The notes: generated by a model from the letters alone, not told the origin. A stretch of DNA of 64,000 nt from Pectobacterium versatile (GCF_020166435.1 NZ_JAINZP010000004.1:124001-188000); one strand, 5' to 3'. Counted from the stretch's first letter, positions 34,869-45,372 are shown. Program-made: numbers and translations.

Positions 34869-35565
34869 GAAATTGACCTACTTTTATCAGCACTTGCCCA
34901 TGCATTTTGATTTTCACGTCAAACCGGGCGAGCGCATCGCCATCCTCGGCCCCAGCGGCGCAGGGAAAAGCACGCTGCTGAATCTGGTTGCGGGCTTCCT
35001 GATGGCAGACAGCGGGGAATTACGACTTAACGGCGAATCTCACCGCGAGACGCCTCCCGCTAAACGACCGGTTTCGATTCTGTTTCAGGAAAATAACCTG
35101 TTTCCTCATCTGACAATCGGGCAAAACATCGCGCTGGGGCTACATCCCGGCCTGCGGCTTAGTGCAGAACAGCGCGAGACGTTACGGCAGATTGCCGATC
35201 GGGTCGGTCTGGCCGATCTTCTGGATCGTCTGCCCTCGCAGGTTTCTGGCGGACAGCGCCAGCGTGCGGCATTGGCACGCTGTCTGGTGCGTCATCAGCC
35301 GATTCTGCTATTGGATGAACCGTTCTCGGCACTCGATCCCGCGCTGCGTCAGGAGATGCTCGATCTGGTTGAAAGCGTGTGTCAGGAGCGTCAATTCACG
35401 CTGTTGATGGTGTCCCACAATCTGGATGATGCCATGCGGATCGCAAAACGTACGGTGCTGATCGTAGACGGGCAGATTTATTATGATGGGCCGACTCAGG
35501 CGCTACAGGATGGCAGCGCCGAAGCGGCCGCCATCCTGGGAATTTCACGTCCGTCTTCGGATTGA
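34855..35565 (+). CDS. thiQ: Thiamine ABC transporter, ATPase
   Basis: ThiQ powers thiamine uptake. The 236-residue protein has Walker [10 protein letters not shown] (near residue 32), the Q-loop LFQENN, the ABC signature VSGGQRQR, Walker B ILLLDEPF and the H-loop SH. The ATG overlaps the thiP 3' end by 14 nt. Only 4 nt separate its stop from the convergent GH43 gene, with no terminator between them. Confidence 0.95.
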   Translation: MITLEKLTYFYQHLPMHFDFHVKPGERIAILGPSGAGKSTLLNLVAGFLMADSGELRLNGESHRETPPAKRPVSILFQENNLFPHLTIGQNIALGLHPGLRLSAEQRETLRQIADRVGLADLLDRLPSQVSGGQRQRAALARCLVRHQPILLLDEPFSALDPALRQEMLDLVESVCQERQFTLLMVSHNLDDAMRIAKRTVLIVDGQIYYDGPTQALQDGSAEAAAILGISRPSSD

Positions 35566-35569
35566 GGAA

Positions 35570-37192
35570 TTAAGGCAAAGCCTGATAGCGCAGGTTGCTG
35601 AACGTGACGTCACCCTCGCCCGAAGCATACAGGGCAGGCCGCAGACTGAGGAAATCATACGCGACGTTGTGATGGTAGCCTGACACTTCCATCTGCACCG
35701 GATATTTCTTCCACGGTTCCTGATCCGAGGTGCGGGTGTAGAACGTCACAATATGGCGATCGTTTTTCATCAGAATCTGCACCTCATTGCCCGTAATATG
35801 CGGCAATTTCTTCTCCGCCCTTTCCAGCCCGTAGCGGTGCATTACGGTGCCGTCCTGATTAAACGACAGCCCGACGTATAGCTTCGCGTTATAGAACAGC
35901 AGCAACCCTGCCTGTGCGCCGGGGGCAAAATTCGCCGTGACTTCAATCTGGTAAGCCTGATCGCCAGGGATCATCGTCAGCGGCGCGCTGTCCTTCGGCG
36001 ACGTGCCTTTTGCCTTCAGGTGCAGCTTGCCATCGCTGAGCGTGACCCGCTTCAGTTCCTCCGCATTGGCACGGTAGAAATGCCAACGAGCCGGAAATTT
36101 CTCGTCGGTAAAGCTATCAGACCAGCCGATGCCGTGAGGCACTGCCTCGCCGCCTTCCGGCTTGCGAATCGGTTTGCCGGTATCGAATCCAGCGGATGTA
36201 AACCAGCCATCATCACCCCAGACGATCGGCTCCAGCATCGCCTGCCGCCCCAGTGTCATAAAGCCGTTTTCATAACCGTGATACACCATGTACCAGTTTT
36301 TATCCGGTCCTTCGATCAGCGTCGCATGGCCGCGCGACCACCATTTCTCTGAACGATCCTGCGTGCGGATAATCGGGTTATGCGGCGAGTTTTCCCACGG
36401 TCCGTTGATCGATTTCGAGCGTGCAGCAATCACCATGTGTCCGGTCGGAGGCCCAGCCGTTCCACCTTCCGCCAGCACCATGTAGAAGTAGTCACCGTGG
36501 CGCAGCATCTTCGGCCCTTCCTGCGAGAAGCTTTCCACATCCCACTCTTCCGGGTACTGCCATCCCTGATAGACCACCGCCATTTCACCGACCGTCGATA
36601 GCCCGTCATCCGTCAATTGCACGCGGTTGCCGCCAGACATAAAGATGTAACGCTTACCGTCCTCGCCTACCACATGGCCGGGATCGCTGGCCGGATTTTT
36701 CAAGCCGGTATCTTTCGGTGGCGTCCACGGGCCATGAATATCATCAGCGGTAATCACATACAGCGTTTTCTTTTTCGTCCCTTTGGCGTCGATGATCCGG
36801 TTCGTGGTGAAGTAGATATAGTATTTGTCGTTGTGCTTCACCAAATCCGGCGCCCAGATGGCATCAACGGGTGTCGTTATCGCCGGGCCAAGCGGTTCCC
36901 AGTTCACTAAATCACGCGAGTGCCAAATCAGCAGTCCGGGAATGTCGTCAAATGACGAGAACGTCATGTAATAGTCATCCCCATCCTTGATAATCGTGGG
37001 GTCAGGATGATCGCCCGCAATAATCGGATTGAGATAACAGCCGTTGCCCAAATCCGCCTGTCGCTGCTGTTCAATACCCCGCATCCATTCATTGGCAGGG
37101 CCAGCCTGACAGGCTATCGCCTGGCCAATACCCATTGCCATCAATAAGATACCGCTCAATACGCCTTTCCCTACCACTCGGGACACGCCCAT
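35570..37192 (-). CDS. Secreted glycoside hydrolase family 43 protein
   Basis: A 540-residue exported enzyme with a signal peptide (about 1-27, AIA before Cys28) and a five-bladed beta-propeller GH43 domain (about 50-350). The expected catalytic triad is visible: Asp64 in GDHPDPT (base), Asp170 in NPASDPGH (pKa modulator) and Glu225 in SQEGPK (acid). A C-terminal beta-sandwich (about 360-540), like that of GH43 beta-xylosidases, follows. Probably a beta-xylosidase or alpha-L-arabinofuranosidase acting on plant hemicellulose or pectin side chains; the substrate cannot be fixed from sequence. Cys28 and Cys52 could form a disulfide. Confidence 0.88.
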   Translation of the reverse strand: MGVSRVVGKGVLSGILLMAMGIGQAIACQAGPANEWMRGIEQQRQADLGNGCYLNPIIAGDHPDPTIIKDGDDYYMTFSSFDDIPGLLIWHSRDLVNWEPLGPAITTPVDAIWAPDLVKHNDKYYIYFTTNRIIDAKGTKKKTLYVITADDIHGPWTPPKDTGLKNPASDPGHVVGEDGKRYIFMSGGNRVQLTDDGLSTVGEMAVVYQGWQYPEEWDVESFSQEGPKMLRHGDYFYMVLAEGGTAGPPTGHMVIAARSKSINGPWENSPHNPIIRTQDRSEKWWSRGHATLIEGPDKNWYMVYHGYENGFMTLGRQAMLEPIVWGDDGWFTSAGFDTGKPIRKPEGGEAVPHGIGWSDSFTDEKFPARWHFYRANAEELKRVTLSDGKLHLKAKGTSPKDSAPLTMIPGDQAYQIEVTANFAPGAQAGLLLFYNAKLYVGLSFNQDGTVMHRYGLERAEKKLPHITGNEVQILMKNDRHIVTFYTRTSDQEPWKKYPVQMEVSGYHHNVAYDFLSLRPALYASGEGDVTFSNLRYQALP

Positions 37193-37237
37193 TTGTCACC
37201 ACCCACTATCCCAATGATTATTTTATAATTTATAACA

Positions 37238-37254
37238 TTGAAACCCTGTTCCAA
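37238..37254. promoter_or_regulatory. Inverted repeat upstream of GH43
   Basis: TTGAAAC (37238-37244) and GTTCCAA (37248-37254) form 7-bp arms with one mismatch around CCT, 46-62 bp upstream of the GH43 start. A weak CRP-like half-site GTGA-N6-TCTC follows at about 37257. The spacing does not fit the KdgR box of pectinolysis genes. Could be an operator; the regulator is unknown. Confidence 0.3.
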
Positions 37255-37319
37255 TTGTGAAAGTAATCTCGGTTATACGGCGAAAAATCAGGCGGTAATC
37301 GTGCGGTGAAATACCAATA

Positions 37320-37446
<127 letters not shown>

Positions 37447-37590
37447 CTGTGACCAATTCGACATATTCAGTTTTTATCCCTTGTGGGTATTGTGTCTTTT
37501 TGTACTGCTGTGCTTATATGGATTGACGATTGATTATTCATTCGAACACAACACTCGACCATAAATAACTCGAACATAAATAGGATTCCT

Positions 37591-37698
37591 GTGACGCACT
37601 ATTCTTCTTCCACTTCAGCACTACTACACACCGCGCATGTTGACGCGGTCGTCGTCGTGCGCGTGGTCGTCGTGGTCGTCGTCGGCAGCGCGCCGTAA
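37591..37698 (+). CDS. ivbL: ilvBN leader peptide
   Basis: A 35-residue frame starting at GTG with AGGA 5 nt upstream: MTHYSSSTSALLHTAHVDA followed by VVVVRVVVVVVVGSAP. Eleven valines in twelve codons (GTC/GTG) match the valine-rich end of E. coli IvbL (AAVVVVRVVVVVGNAP). Stalling at these codons when valyl-tRNA is short should prevent termination and allow ilvBN expression. Confidence 0.93.
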   Translation: MTHYSSSTSALLHTAHVDAVVVVRVVVVVVVGSAP

Positions 37699-37721
37699 CG
37701 GGTTCCGAATCGAAGATTCTC

Positions 37722-37760
37722 AAACCCCGCCGGCGCAAGCCGAGCGGGGTTTCTTATTTC
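37722..37760 (+). terminator. ilvBN attenuator terminator
   Basis: AAACCCCGC pairs with GCGGGGTTT around a 13-nt loop, followed by the T-rich CTTATTTC. It lies 24 nt after the ivbL stop and about 50 nt before ilvB, the position expected for the attenuator. Confidence 0.9.
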
Positions 37761-37808
37761 TACCCTCCCCGCTCCGACACCGCACCGGCCCTGATGAAGG
37801 ATGTAAAC

Positions 37809-39473
37809 ATGCGTTATACAGGCGCTCAGTTAATTGTTCGGCTGCTCGAACAGCAGGGCATCACCACCGTAGCGGGTATTCCCGGCGGCGCGGCCCTGCC
37901 GTTATATGATGCACTGGGTCAAAGTAAAACGATTCGCCACGTTCTGGCTCGCCACGAGCAAGGCGCGGGATTTATGGCACAAGGCATGGCACGTGCCAGC
38001 GGACGCGCCGCAGTTTGTATGGCTTCCAGCGGTCCGGGAGCGACCAACCTGCTCACCGCCATCGCCGATGCCAAACTGGATTCGATCCCGCTGGTGTGCA
38101 TCACCGGTCAGGTGCCTTCCAGCATGATCGGTACCGATGCGTTTCAGGAAGTCGATACCTACGGCATTTCTATTCCCGTCACCAAACATAACTATCTGGT
38201 TCGCGACATCAACGAACTGCCGCGTGTGATTCCAGAAGCCTTTCGTATTGCGCAGTCGGGCCGTCCCGGCCCCGTGTGGATCGATATTCCAAAAGATATC
38301 CAGAATGCGACCATTGAGCTGAGCGAACTGCCAGACGTCTTTCCTCTCGATATGCCACCCGCCATTGCCCAGCAAGAAATCGAGCGTGCTGCGGCCATGA
38401 TTAACGCGGCTCAGCGTCCGGTGCTCTATCTCGGCGGCGGGATTATTAGCGGCGTCGCGCACGAACAGGCAGTTCAACTGGCGGAACGTTCCAGCCTGCC
38501 AACCACCATGACGCTGATGGCGCTGGGTACGATGCCTGTCGATCACCCCCTGTCACTCGGGATGCTGGGCATGCACGCCGCACGATCAACCAATCTGATC
38601 TTACAGCAGGCAGATTTGTTAATTGTGCTGGGGGCGCGTTTTGACGATCGCGCGATTGGTAAAGCGGAACAGTTTTGCCCGAATGCCAGCATCATTCACA
38701 TCGATATCGATCCCGCCGAGCTGGGTAAGATCCGCCAGCCACACGTGGCGATCAATGCGGATGTCGCGCAAGCGCTGGATCAACTGCTGCCGCATATTGC
38801 GCCACAGCAGCGTGACGTATGGCGTGCCACCGTCCGCGGGCTGCAACAGGAATTCCCGTTCAGCATGCCGGGTGCTGACGATCCATTAAGCCATTATGGT
38901 CTGGTTCAGGCCACAGCACAGGCGCTGACGGATGATGCCATCATCACGACCGATGTCGGCCAGCATCAGATGTGGGTCGCACAGTCTTATCCGCTGCGTC
39001 GTCCACGCCAATGGCTGACATCCGGTGGGTTTGGGACGATGGGCTTTGGCCTGCCTGCGGCGATTGGCGCGGCGTTGGCTGAACCGGATCGCACCGTGGT
39101 GTGTTTCTCTGGTGATGGCAGCCTGATGATGAATATTCAGGAAATGGCGACCGCGGCAGAAGAAGGACTTAACGTAAAAATCGTCCTGATGAACAACCAG
39201 TCACTCGGTCTGGTTCACCAGCAACAGGATATGTTTTTCCAGAAGCGCATCTTCGCGGCCGATTACCGCTACAGCGCGAATTTCCTCGCGATTGCCGCAG
39301 GCTTCGGCTTTGCAACTTGCGATCTGAACGCCGCCGCCAATCCACAGGCCGCGCTGCAAGAGATGCTCAACCAGCCGGGCCCAGCGCTGATCCACGTACT
39401 TATTGACGCCAATGAAAAAGTGTTACCCATCGTGCCACCGGGCGCCGCGAACATCGATATGATCGGAGATTAA
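37809..39473 (+). CDS. ilvB: Acetolactate synthase isozyme I, catalytic subunit
   Basis: The thiamine-diphosphate-dependent large subunit of acetohydroxyacid synthase I. The 554-residue protein (E. coli 562) has [14 protein letters not shown], the catalytic glutamate in [19 protein letters not shown] and the TPP motif [13 protein letters not shown]. The ATG at 37809 has AAGGA upstream; the in-frame ATG at 37794 has none. A valine-rich leader and attenuator precede it, and its stop overlaps ilvN. It sits between thiQ/GH43 and yabI, not near uhp as in E. coli. Confidence 0.96.
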   Translation: MRYTGAQLIVRLLEQQGITTVAGIPGGAALPLYDALGQSKTIRHVLARHEQGAGFMAQGMARASGRAAVCMASSGPGATNLLTAIADAKLDSIPLVCITGQVPSSMIGTDAFQEVDTYGISIPVTKHNYLVRDINELPRVIPEAFRIAQSGRPGPVWIDIPKDIQNATIELSELPDVFPLDMPPAIAQQEIERAAAMINAAQRPVLYLGGGIISGVAHEQAVQLAERSSLPTTMTLMALGTMPVDHPLSLGMLGMHAARSTNLILQQADLLIVLGARFDDRAIGKAEQFCPNASIIHIDIDPAELGKIRQPHVAINADVAQALDQLLPHIAPQQRDVWRATVRGLQQEFPFSMPGADDPLSHYGLVQATAQALTDDAIITTDVGQHQMWVAQSYPLRRPRQWLTSGGFGTMGFGLPAAIGAALAEPDRTVVCFSGDGSLMMNIQEMATAAEEGLNVKIVLMNNQSLGLVHQQQDMFFQKRIFAADYRYSANFLAIAAGFGFATCDLNAAANPQAALQEMLNQPGPALIHVLIDANEKVLPIVPPGAANIDMIGD

Positions 39474-39790
39474 TGACTATGTCAATTCAACTAACTTCGC
39501 CAACGCAATCAACGTCAAGTCAGGTCACGCTGGAACTCTCGGTGCGCAACCACCCCGGCGTCATGTCACACGTTTGTGGCCTGTTTGCCCGTCGCGCATT
39601 TAACGTGGAAGGCATTCTGTGTATGCCGCTGGCAAATGGCGAGGAAAGCCGGATCTGGCTACTGGTCAAAGATGACCAGCGGCTACAGCAAATGATCAGT
39701 CAGGTGGAAAAGCTGGAGGACGTCCTTCAGGTACGCCGTCACGGTGAAGAAATGCGTATTTTCGAGCAGGTCGCCGAGTTCTACTGCTAA
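39473..39790 (+). CDS. ilvN: Acetolactate synthase isozyme I, regulatory subunit
   Basis: The 105-residue small subunit with a single ACT domain (about 18-90): [33 protein letters not shown] matches E. coli IlvN in pattern, giving valine feedback inhibition. The first ATG overlaps the ilvB stop (TAATG); a second in-frame ATG at 39479 is equally possible. It is about nine residues longer than E. coli IlvN. Confidence 0.95.
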   Translation: MTMSIQLTSPTQSTSSQVTLELSVRNHPGVMSHVCGLFARRAFNVEGILCMPLANGEESRIWLLVKDDQRLQQMISQVEKLEDVLQVRRHGEEMRIFEQVAEFYC

Positions 39791-39797
39791 ATGGCTT

Positions 39798-39816
39798 GGC
39801 CGGGTCTTTCCCGGCC
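39798..39816. terminator. Hairpin between ilvN and yabI
   Basis: A perfect 7-bp GC-rich stem GGCCGGG / CCCGGCC with loop TCTTT lies between the convergent ilvN and yabI genes. Neither side has a T-run, so termination efficiency is uncertain. Confidence 0.5.
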
Positions 39817-39825
39817 TGCCCAACC

Positions 39826-40596
39826 TTACCCGTTTAACACCTGCCATAGCAGATGGCGGTAAACGGGCATCAGCGGGTGCTGAATCAGTACGACCGACAA
39901 GGCAACCGCCGCCACAGACATCACGGGCGCGACCCAGCGCAGACGTCTGAGCGGCATCTTTCTGCTAAACCAGCCATGATGTTTACGCTTATCACTGCGC
40001 CACCAGCGCCAGTTTAGCCAGCCTGCGCCCCACACAATGATGGCAGTAATCAGCAGCAACCACTTAAACCCTGCGCTGTTCGTTCCCGCGGGAATATCAA
40101 TCGCAACGCCAGCCAGAATACCGGGTAAGAAATAGGCTGGCGGCCACAGCAGGCAACCGATGATATTCGGCACAGCAAATTTATAAGGCGGTAACCCCAG
40201 CATCCCCGCCACCATCGGGATGAGCGGACGGGTCGGGCCGACGAAACGCCCGATCAGTATCGTCGGCATCGGATGCTGATACAGGGCATATTCGGTTTTG
40301 CTCAGCAACGCCTGATGCTTTTTCAGGAAAGACCAGTTATGCAGCGGTGCCTTAAAACGCATGCCAATAAAATAGGAAATCCAGTCCCCTAGCAGGCAAC
40401 CGATAATCCCTGCCCCCCACGCCGGGTAAAGCCCCATTTGTCCGCTGCCAATCAGCGCCCCCAGCGTTGCCATCATCACCGTTCCCGGCAATAGCAACCC
40501 CACCAAAGCCAGAGATTCCAGAAAGGCAACCAGCATGACGGCGATCAGTGAATACGCGAGTGATTGAGTAACCAGATGATCCAGCCACGCTTCCAT
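39826..40596 (-). CDS. yabI: DedA-family inner-membrane protein YabI
   Basis: YabI belongs to the DedA superfamily of membrane proteins implicated in lipid carrier flipping and membrane homeostasis. From MEAWLDHLVTQSLAYSL the protein is 256 residues (E. coli 254), with the signatures FLESLALVGLLLPGTV, GDWISYFIG and GRFVGPTRPLIPMVAGM. In-frame sequence upstream of 40596 is not conserved. In E. coli yabI adjoins thiQ; here GH43 and ilvBN lie between them. Confidence 0.93.
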   Translation of the reverse strand: MEAWLDHLVTQSLAYSLIAVMLVAFLESLALVGLLLPGTVMMATLGALIGSGQMGLYPAWGAGIIGCLLGDWISYFIGMRFKAPLHNWSFLKKHQALLSKTEYALYQHPMPTILIGRFVGPTRPLIPMVAGMLGLPPYKFAVPNIIGCLLWPPAYFLPGILAGVAIDIPAGTNSAGFKWLLLITAIIVWGAGWLNWRWWRSDKRKHHGWFSRKMPLRRLRWVAPVMSVAAVALSVVLIQHPLMPVYRHLLWQVLNG

Positions 40597-41026
40597 AAAA
40601 CCTACCCGTACGTTATAAAAACAAGGATTGTCTGGATCATAGCAGAAGCCGTCAACTCCTGATTTCACCCCATCATTCGATTGTGGCTACGGTAAAACCC
40701 CAACACACCGGATTAACGCGCGATGTCGTCTCTCAGGCGACAGCCTCCCTCGGCGGGCAGCACGAAACCCAGCAATATCCTACTGAAAATATGTAGCATG
40801 ATTTATCTATCTAACGTTGAGGCGTGCTTAGCCTTCAGACGGTGAAAGCTTGTGCGTTTTGATAAATATCAACTATTCTTATTATAAGGACACACGCAAT
40901 ATCATTTTCTAATTCAAGTCGTTAGTACCACTTCAGTAATGTCGTTTTCTGGTCAATTCTTTTGCACCGACGGGCATCTACACTTATGATAGCGGTCATT
41001 TTTTGCCACCGTGCCACACTGCCACT
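40597..41026. other. Intergenic region between yabI and the diguanylate cyclase
   Basis: A 430-bp divergent region that must hold promoters for both flanking genes. It is GC-moderate at 40680-40790 and AT-rich after. No ORF, repeat or riboswitch was recognised. E. coli has araC and araBAD next to yabI at the corresponding place. Confidence 0.5.
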
Positions 41027-42607
41027 ATGTTTTTTAAACTACTCAACCATTTCGGATTACGACGTCTTATCCTACTCTTGGCAGTGGCGAGCGCCTTGGT
41101 AACACTGGCAAACAGTTTTTATGCCAGCTATCGCGTTCAGCGAGAGCTTCTGATTGATAACACCCTTGAAGCCAACCGTGTTTACGCCACCAAGCTTGCG
41201 GCGATGACCCATTCTTTCTTTAAAGAATCCCAGCAGCAGTTAGCCTACAGCGCCAATATCGTCTCTACCCAAATGGATGATAAGGCCAGTCTGTTTAAAG
41301 AAGCCGACCGCCTGCGGCTACAGACCAGCCATTTCAACTCTGTCGTCATTGCAGATGAAAAAGGTATTGTCCGAGCCACATCACCGGATACGTTCCAATT
41401 AATCGGGAGAAGCCTGACAACAGAAGGCGCTCTCGAAGCCCTGAAAGAAAAGCAGCCTCTTATCAGCCAGCCCTATGTCTCTGCCGCCAATAACCTTATT
41501 GTGCTGATATCTTCGCCGATCTTCACACGGGATGGCCGCTACAAAGGGTTTATCGGTGGATCCATCTATCTTAAGCAGCCCAGCGTTCTTAATACGCTCT
41601 TAGACAAACACTATTACCGCGATGGTTCTTACATTTATGTCACCGATAAGAACAAAAAAATGCTGTATCACCGTGACATGGAGCGTATTGGCAAAACAGA
41701 AACCAATAATCTGAAGATCGATGCGTATCACGAAAACAATGGCAGCCAGCATATGGTGAACTATCTGGGTGAAACCATGCTAGCGGGTTACGCCGTTGAA
41801 GCCACCTCACAGTGGCAGATTGTAGCGCTCCGCCCGATAGACATCACGCTGAAGCCTCTCGATAGCCTGATGCTGAACGTGCTGCGTCACACGCTTCCGC
41901 TCGCGCTTTTAACTATATTCTGTGTCTGGCTGCTTGCCCGGCTCATCGCCCAGCCGCTGTGGCTATTGGCACGCAGCGCCAATAAGATGGATGCGACGGA
42001 CGTCTCCGATGACATCAGAAATATCCACTCCTGGTATTTCGAAGCCTCGCAGCTCAAACAGGCCATGCTGTTGGGTATCGATTTACTCCAGCGCAAAATT
42101 GGTAAGTTGCGTTCTGAAGCACACTCAGACCCGATGACCGAACTGCTCAATCGCCGTGGATTGGATAGCGTGCTCCGCTACTGGCAGATGGGGCAAAAAA
42201 GCTTTGCGGTCATCGCGCTGGATATCGACCGCTTCAAGCGCATCAATGACACCTACGGTCACGATGTCGGCGATAATGTCATTCGCTATCTCTCACAGCT
42301 TATTCGCACCAGCTCACGCGATGCTGACATACTGTGCCGCAGCGGCGGTGAAGAATTTTTGATCCTACTGCCGGAAACCAGCCTCGACGTCGCTCTCAAC
42401 ATTGCCGAACGGTTGCGGCAGCGCACACAGGAATCAACCATTCCTGTCGTAGGTAGCATTACGATCTCATTGGGTGTCGCGCTGTGGCAGCCGAGCGTGA
42501 GTAATATATCGATCGATCGAACCTTCAAACTGGCGGATGAAGCCCTATACCAAGCCAAACAGGAAGGCCGCAACCGCGTGGTCTCTGCCTCCGGCAGCGA
42601 GCAGTAA
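41027..42607 (+). CDS. Membrane diguanylate cyclase with Cache-type sensor
   Basis: Makes the second messenger cyclic di-GMP. The 526-residue protein has TM1 (about 13-33), a periplasmic double-Cache-like sensor domain (about 35-280), TM2 (about 286-306), a linker and a C-terminal GGDEF domain (about 365-520). The active site is intact as GGEEF (440-444), and the RxxD inhibitory I-site (RDAD, 431-434) lies five residues before it, so product feedback is expected. The ATG at 41027 was preferred over an upstream TTG. The ligand is unknown. Located where E. coli has araBAD. Confidence 0.92.
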   Translation: MFFKLLNHFGLRRLILLLAVASALVTLANSFYASYRVQRELLIDNTLEANRVYATKLAAMTHSFFKESQQQLAYSANIVSTQMDDKASLFKEADRLRLQTSHFNSVVIADEKGIVRATSPDTFQLIGRSLTTEGALEALKEKQPLISQPYVSAANNLIVLISSPIFTRDGRYKGFIGGSIYLKQPSVLNTLLDKHYYRDGSYIYVTDKNKKMLYHRDMERIGKTETNNLKIDAYHENNGSQHMVNYLGETMLAGYAVEATSQWQIVALRPIDITLKPLDSLMLNVLRHTLPLALLTIFCVWLLARLIAQPLWLLARSANKMDATDVSDDIRNIHSWYFEASQLKQAMLLGIDLLQRKIGKLRSEAHSDPMTELLNRRGLDSVLRYWQMGQKSFAVIALDIDRFKRINDTYGHDVGDNVIRYLSQLIRTSSRDADILCRSGGEEFLILLPETSLDVALNIAERLRQRTQESTIPVVGSITISLGVALWQPSVSNISIDRTFKLADEALYQAKQEGRNRVVSASGSEQ

Positions 42608-42627
42608 TCCATTTTTCCCTTTCTTTA

Positions 42628-42754
42628 TATACCCTAAATAATTCGAGTTGCGTGAAGGCGGCAACTGCGCGAATCCCCAGGAGCTTACTCAAGTAAGTGA
42701 CTGGGGTGAGCAAGAGCAGCCAACGCACAAGCAGCTTGAAGTATGACGGGTATA
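42628..42754 (+). repeat. ERIC element, copy 2
   Basis: A 127-bp ERIC with ends TATACCC / GGGTATA and the canonical central arms CCCCAG / CTGGGG around GAGCTTACTCAAGTAAGTGA. It fills most of the gap between the diguanylate cyclase stop and polB and introduces an in-frame ATG (42743) that falsely extends the polB frame. Confidence 0.95.
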
Positions 42755-42844
42755 CAGGTGATGTCGCTGGACATCACCTGTATAAATAACCATACTTACC
42801 CCTACTATCCTTCCTTAATCCCGCTTGCTATAAAAGGCCGCTTA

Positions 42845-45211
42845 GTGACTCAGGTTCGTCAGGGGTTTCTACTGACCCGCCACTGGAACGACACACCAGC
42901 CGGCACGCAGGTTGAATTCTGGCTGGCCACCGATGAGGGCCCGCAGCTCGCACGTCTGCCGGTACAGGAGGCCGTTGCCTTTATTCCTGCACAGCAGGAA
43001 GCCCGCGCAAGGACGCTTTTACAGCAGGAAAAACGCTGGCAGTTAAAGCCGCTCGCCATGCAGGATTTCCACCATCAGCCGCTGCTGGGGCTGTATTGCC
43101 CGCAATACCGACAGCTGCTGCGGCTGGAGAAATTGTTGCGTGAGGGAGGCGTTCAGGTCTACGAAGCGGATATTCGCCCGACGGAACGCTTTCTGATGGA
43201 GCGCTTTATCACCGCGCCCGTGTGGTTTAGCGGTAACCCAACGTCAGGTAGCCTGATGACGGAAGCCCGCATGAAACCGAATCCCGATTACCGCCCGACG
43301 CTCAAACTGGTGTCGCTGGATATCGAGACCACCCGCCACGGCGAGCTTTACTGCATCGGGCTGGAGGGCTGCGGACAGCGTCAGGTTTACATGCTCGGCC
43401 CGCCGAACGGCACGCCTGCCGAACACGAAGATTTTAATCTTGAGTACGTCGCTAGCCGCCCGCTGCTGTTGGAAAAGCTGAATGCCTGGATGCAGCAGCA
43501 CGATCCCGATGCCATCATCGGCTGGAATCTGGTGCAGTTTGACCTGCGTGTCTTACAGAAACATGCCGAGCGCTACAACATTCCGCTCAAGCTGGGGCGT
43601 AATGGGCAGGCGTTAGAATGGCGGGAACACGGTTTTAAACAGGGGCATTTTTTTGCCAGCGCCACCGGCCGTTTGATTATTGACGGCATTGAAGCGCTCA
43701 AGTCCGCGACGTGGAATTTTGCCTCGTTTAGTCTGGAATTTGTCGCGCAGTCGCTGCTGGGGGAAGGAAAAGCTATCGACACGCCCTATCAGCGAATGGA
43801 TGAAATCGACCGCCGTTTTGCCGAAGATAAACCTGCTCTTGCTCGCTATAACCTGCAAGACTGCGAATTGGTCACGCGTATTTTCGACAAAACCGAGCTG
43901 CTGCCTTTTTTGCTAGAGCGCGCTAGCGTCACCGGACTGGCAGCCGATCGCAGCGGGGGTTCCGTCGCAGCATTTTACCACCTCTATTTACCGCGCATGC
44001 ATCGTATGGGCTACGTTGCCCCGAATCTCGGTGACGTCGCGCTTGAGGCCAGCCCCGGCGGATTTGTGATGGATTCACGTCCCGGACTGTATGATTCGGT
44101 ACTCGTGCTGGACTACAAGAGCCTCTACCCTTCTATCATCCGCACGTTCCTGATCGACCCGGTAGGGCTGGCGGTGGGAACACAGAATCCTGACGCTCAG
44201 CACGCCGTCCCCGGCTTTCGCGAGGCGTGGTTCTCCCGCGAACAGCACTGCCTGCCAGCGATTGTCGAGCAAATTTGGCGAGGGCGTGAGGCGGCGAAGC
44301 GCACCAACAATAAACCACTGTCGCAGGCGCTCAAGATCATCATGAATGCCTTTTACGGTGTGCTGGGTGCGACAGGCTGCCGCTTCTTCGACCCACGTCT
44401 CGCCTCCTCCATCACCCTACGCGGCCATGAAATCATGCGCAAAACGCGCGAACTGATCGAAGAACAGGGCTATCAGGTGATTTATGGCGATACCGACTCC
44501 ACCTTTGTCTGGTTGAAGCACGCGCATAGCGAAGAAGAAGCAGCAAAGATTGGCAAAACGCTGGTGCAACACGTTAACCAATGGTGGACACAGCACCTGC
44601 AAGACACTCAGCAGTTGACCAGTGCGCTGGAGCTGGAATTTGAAACTCATTTTCGCCGCTTCCTGATGCCAACAATTCGCGGCGCGGAACAAGGCAGTAA
44701 AAAACGCTACGCCGGCCTGATCGACACACCACAAGGCGAAAAAATGGTGTTCAAAGGGCTGGAAACCGTGCGTACCGACTGGACACCGTTGGCGCAGCAA
44801 TTTCAACAGCAGCTCTATCTGCTGATTTTTCAGCAACAGCCTTATCAGGACTGGCTGCGGGATTATGTCGATCGTACCCTGAACGGTGATTTTGACGATC
44901 TGCTGATCTACCGTAAACGGCTGCGCCGTCGACTCGATGATTACCAGCGCAACGTGCCGCCCCATGCCAGAGCCGCGAAAATCGCCGATGACTATAACCG
45001 CCAGCAAGGGCGACCGCTGCAATACCAAAACGGCGGCTGGATCAGCTATGTGATGACCGTCAACGGCCCCGAACCATTGGAAACCCGGCATTCTCCGCTG
45101 GATTACCAGCATTATGTCGAACGCCAGCTCCAGCCCGTCGCGGACGCCATTCTACCGTTCCTGCACGACGATTTTGCTACACTGGTAACAGGCCAGATGG
45201 GCTTGTTTTAA
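42845..45211 (+). CDS. polB: DNA polymerase II
   Basis: Family B, SOS-inducible polymerase for replication restart and lesion bypass. The start at GTG 42845 (AAAGG 6 nt upstream) gives 788 residues and [14 protein letters not shown], matching E. coli (783). Motifs present: exonuclease DIETT (near 160), the second exonuclease motif [10 protein letters not shown], polymerase motif [23 protein letters not shown], motif C YGDTDSTF, and a C-terminal QMGLF clamp-binding peptide like E. coli QLGLF. The open frame extends 34 codons upstream into an ERIC, which is not native sequence. A LexA box was not found by eye. Confidence 0.95.
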   Translation: MTQVRQGFLLTRHWNDTPAGTQVEFWLATDEGPQLARLPVQEAVAFIPAQQEARARTLLQQEKRWQLKPLAMQDFHHQPLLGLYCPQYRQLLRLEKLLREGGVQVYEADIRPTERFLMERFITAPVWFSGNPTSGSLMTEARMKPNPDYRPTLKLVSLDIETTRHGELYCIGLEGCGQRQVYMLGPPNGTPAEHEDFNLEYVASRPLLLEKLNAWMQQHDPDAIIGWNLVQFDLRVLQKHAERYNIPLKLGRNGQALEWREHGFKQGHFFASATGRLIIDGIEALKSATWNFASFSLEFVAQSLLGEGKAIDTPYQRMDEIDRRFAEDKPALARYNLQDCELVTRIFDKTELLPFLLERASVTGLAADRSGGSVAAFYHLYLPRMHRMGYVAPNLGDVALEASPGGFVMDSRPGLYDSVLVLDYKSLYPSIIRTFLIDPVGLAVGTQNPDAQHAVPGFREAWFSREQHCLPAIVEQIWRGREAAKRTNNKPLSQALKIIMNAFYGVLGATGCRFFDPRLASSITLRGHEIMRKTRELIEEQGYQVIYGDTDSTFVWLKHAHSEEEAAKIGKTLVQHVNQWWTQHLQDTQQLTSALELEFETHFRRFLMPTIRGAEQGSKKRYAGLIDTPQGEKMVFKGLETVRTDWTPLAQQFQQQLYLLIFQQQPYQDWLRDYVDRTLNGDFDDLLIYRKRLRRRLDDYQRNVPPHARAAKIADDYNRQQGRPLQYQNGGWISYVMTVNGPEPLETRHSPLDYQHYVERQLQPVADAILPFLHDDFATLVTGQMGLF

Positions 45212-45351
45212 ATGAAAGCGATTAATGTTTTAAATGGCAGACATTCATGTTTTTAGATGAAAGGGGTTAATTCGCGCCACAGCAAGTTTGAGGGGTGACG
45301 AACGCACCGTCATCTATTACCATAACGCCCTTTCTGAGTTTGCATCAGCAG

Positions 45352-45372
45352 CATTATCGGCACCCGATAATG
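45352..45372. promoter_or_regulatory. Palindrome upstream of rapA
   Basis: CATTATCGG and CCGATAATG form perfect 9-bp arms around CAC, 47-67 bp before the rapA start. It could be an operator or a leader hairpin; no T-run follows. The regulator is unknown. Confidence 0.4.

Noticed and set aside
37238-37254. KdgR box upstream of the GH43 gene
   Set aside because: The arms resemble GAAAC/GTTTC, but their spacing is one base short of the KdgR consensus and the right arm is degenerate. It is kept only as an unassigned inverted repeat.
37640-37685. GTC/GTG microsatellite
   Set aside because: It is the valine codon run of the ivbL leader peptide, explained by attenuation.
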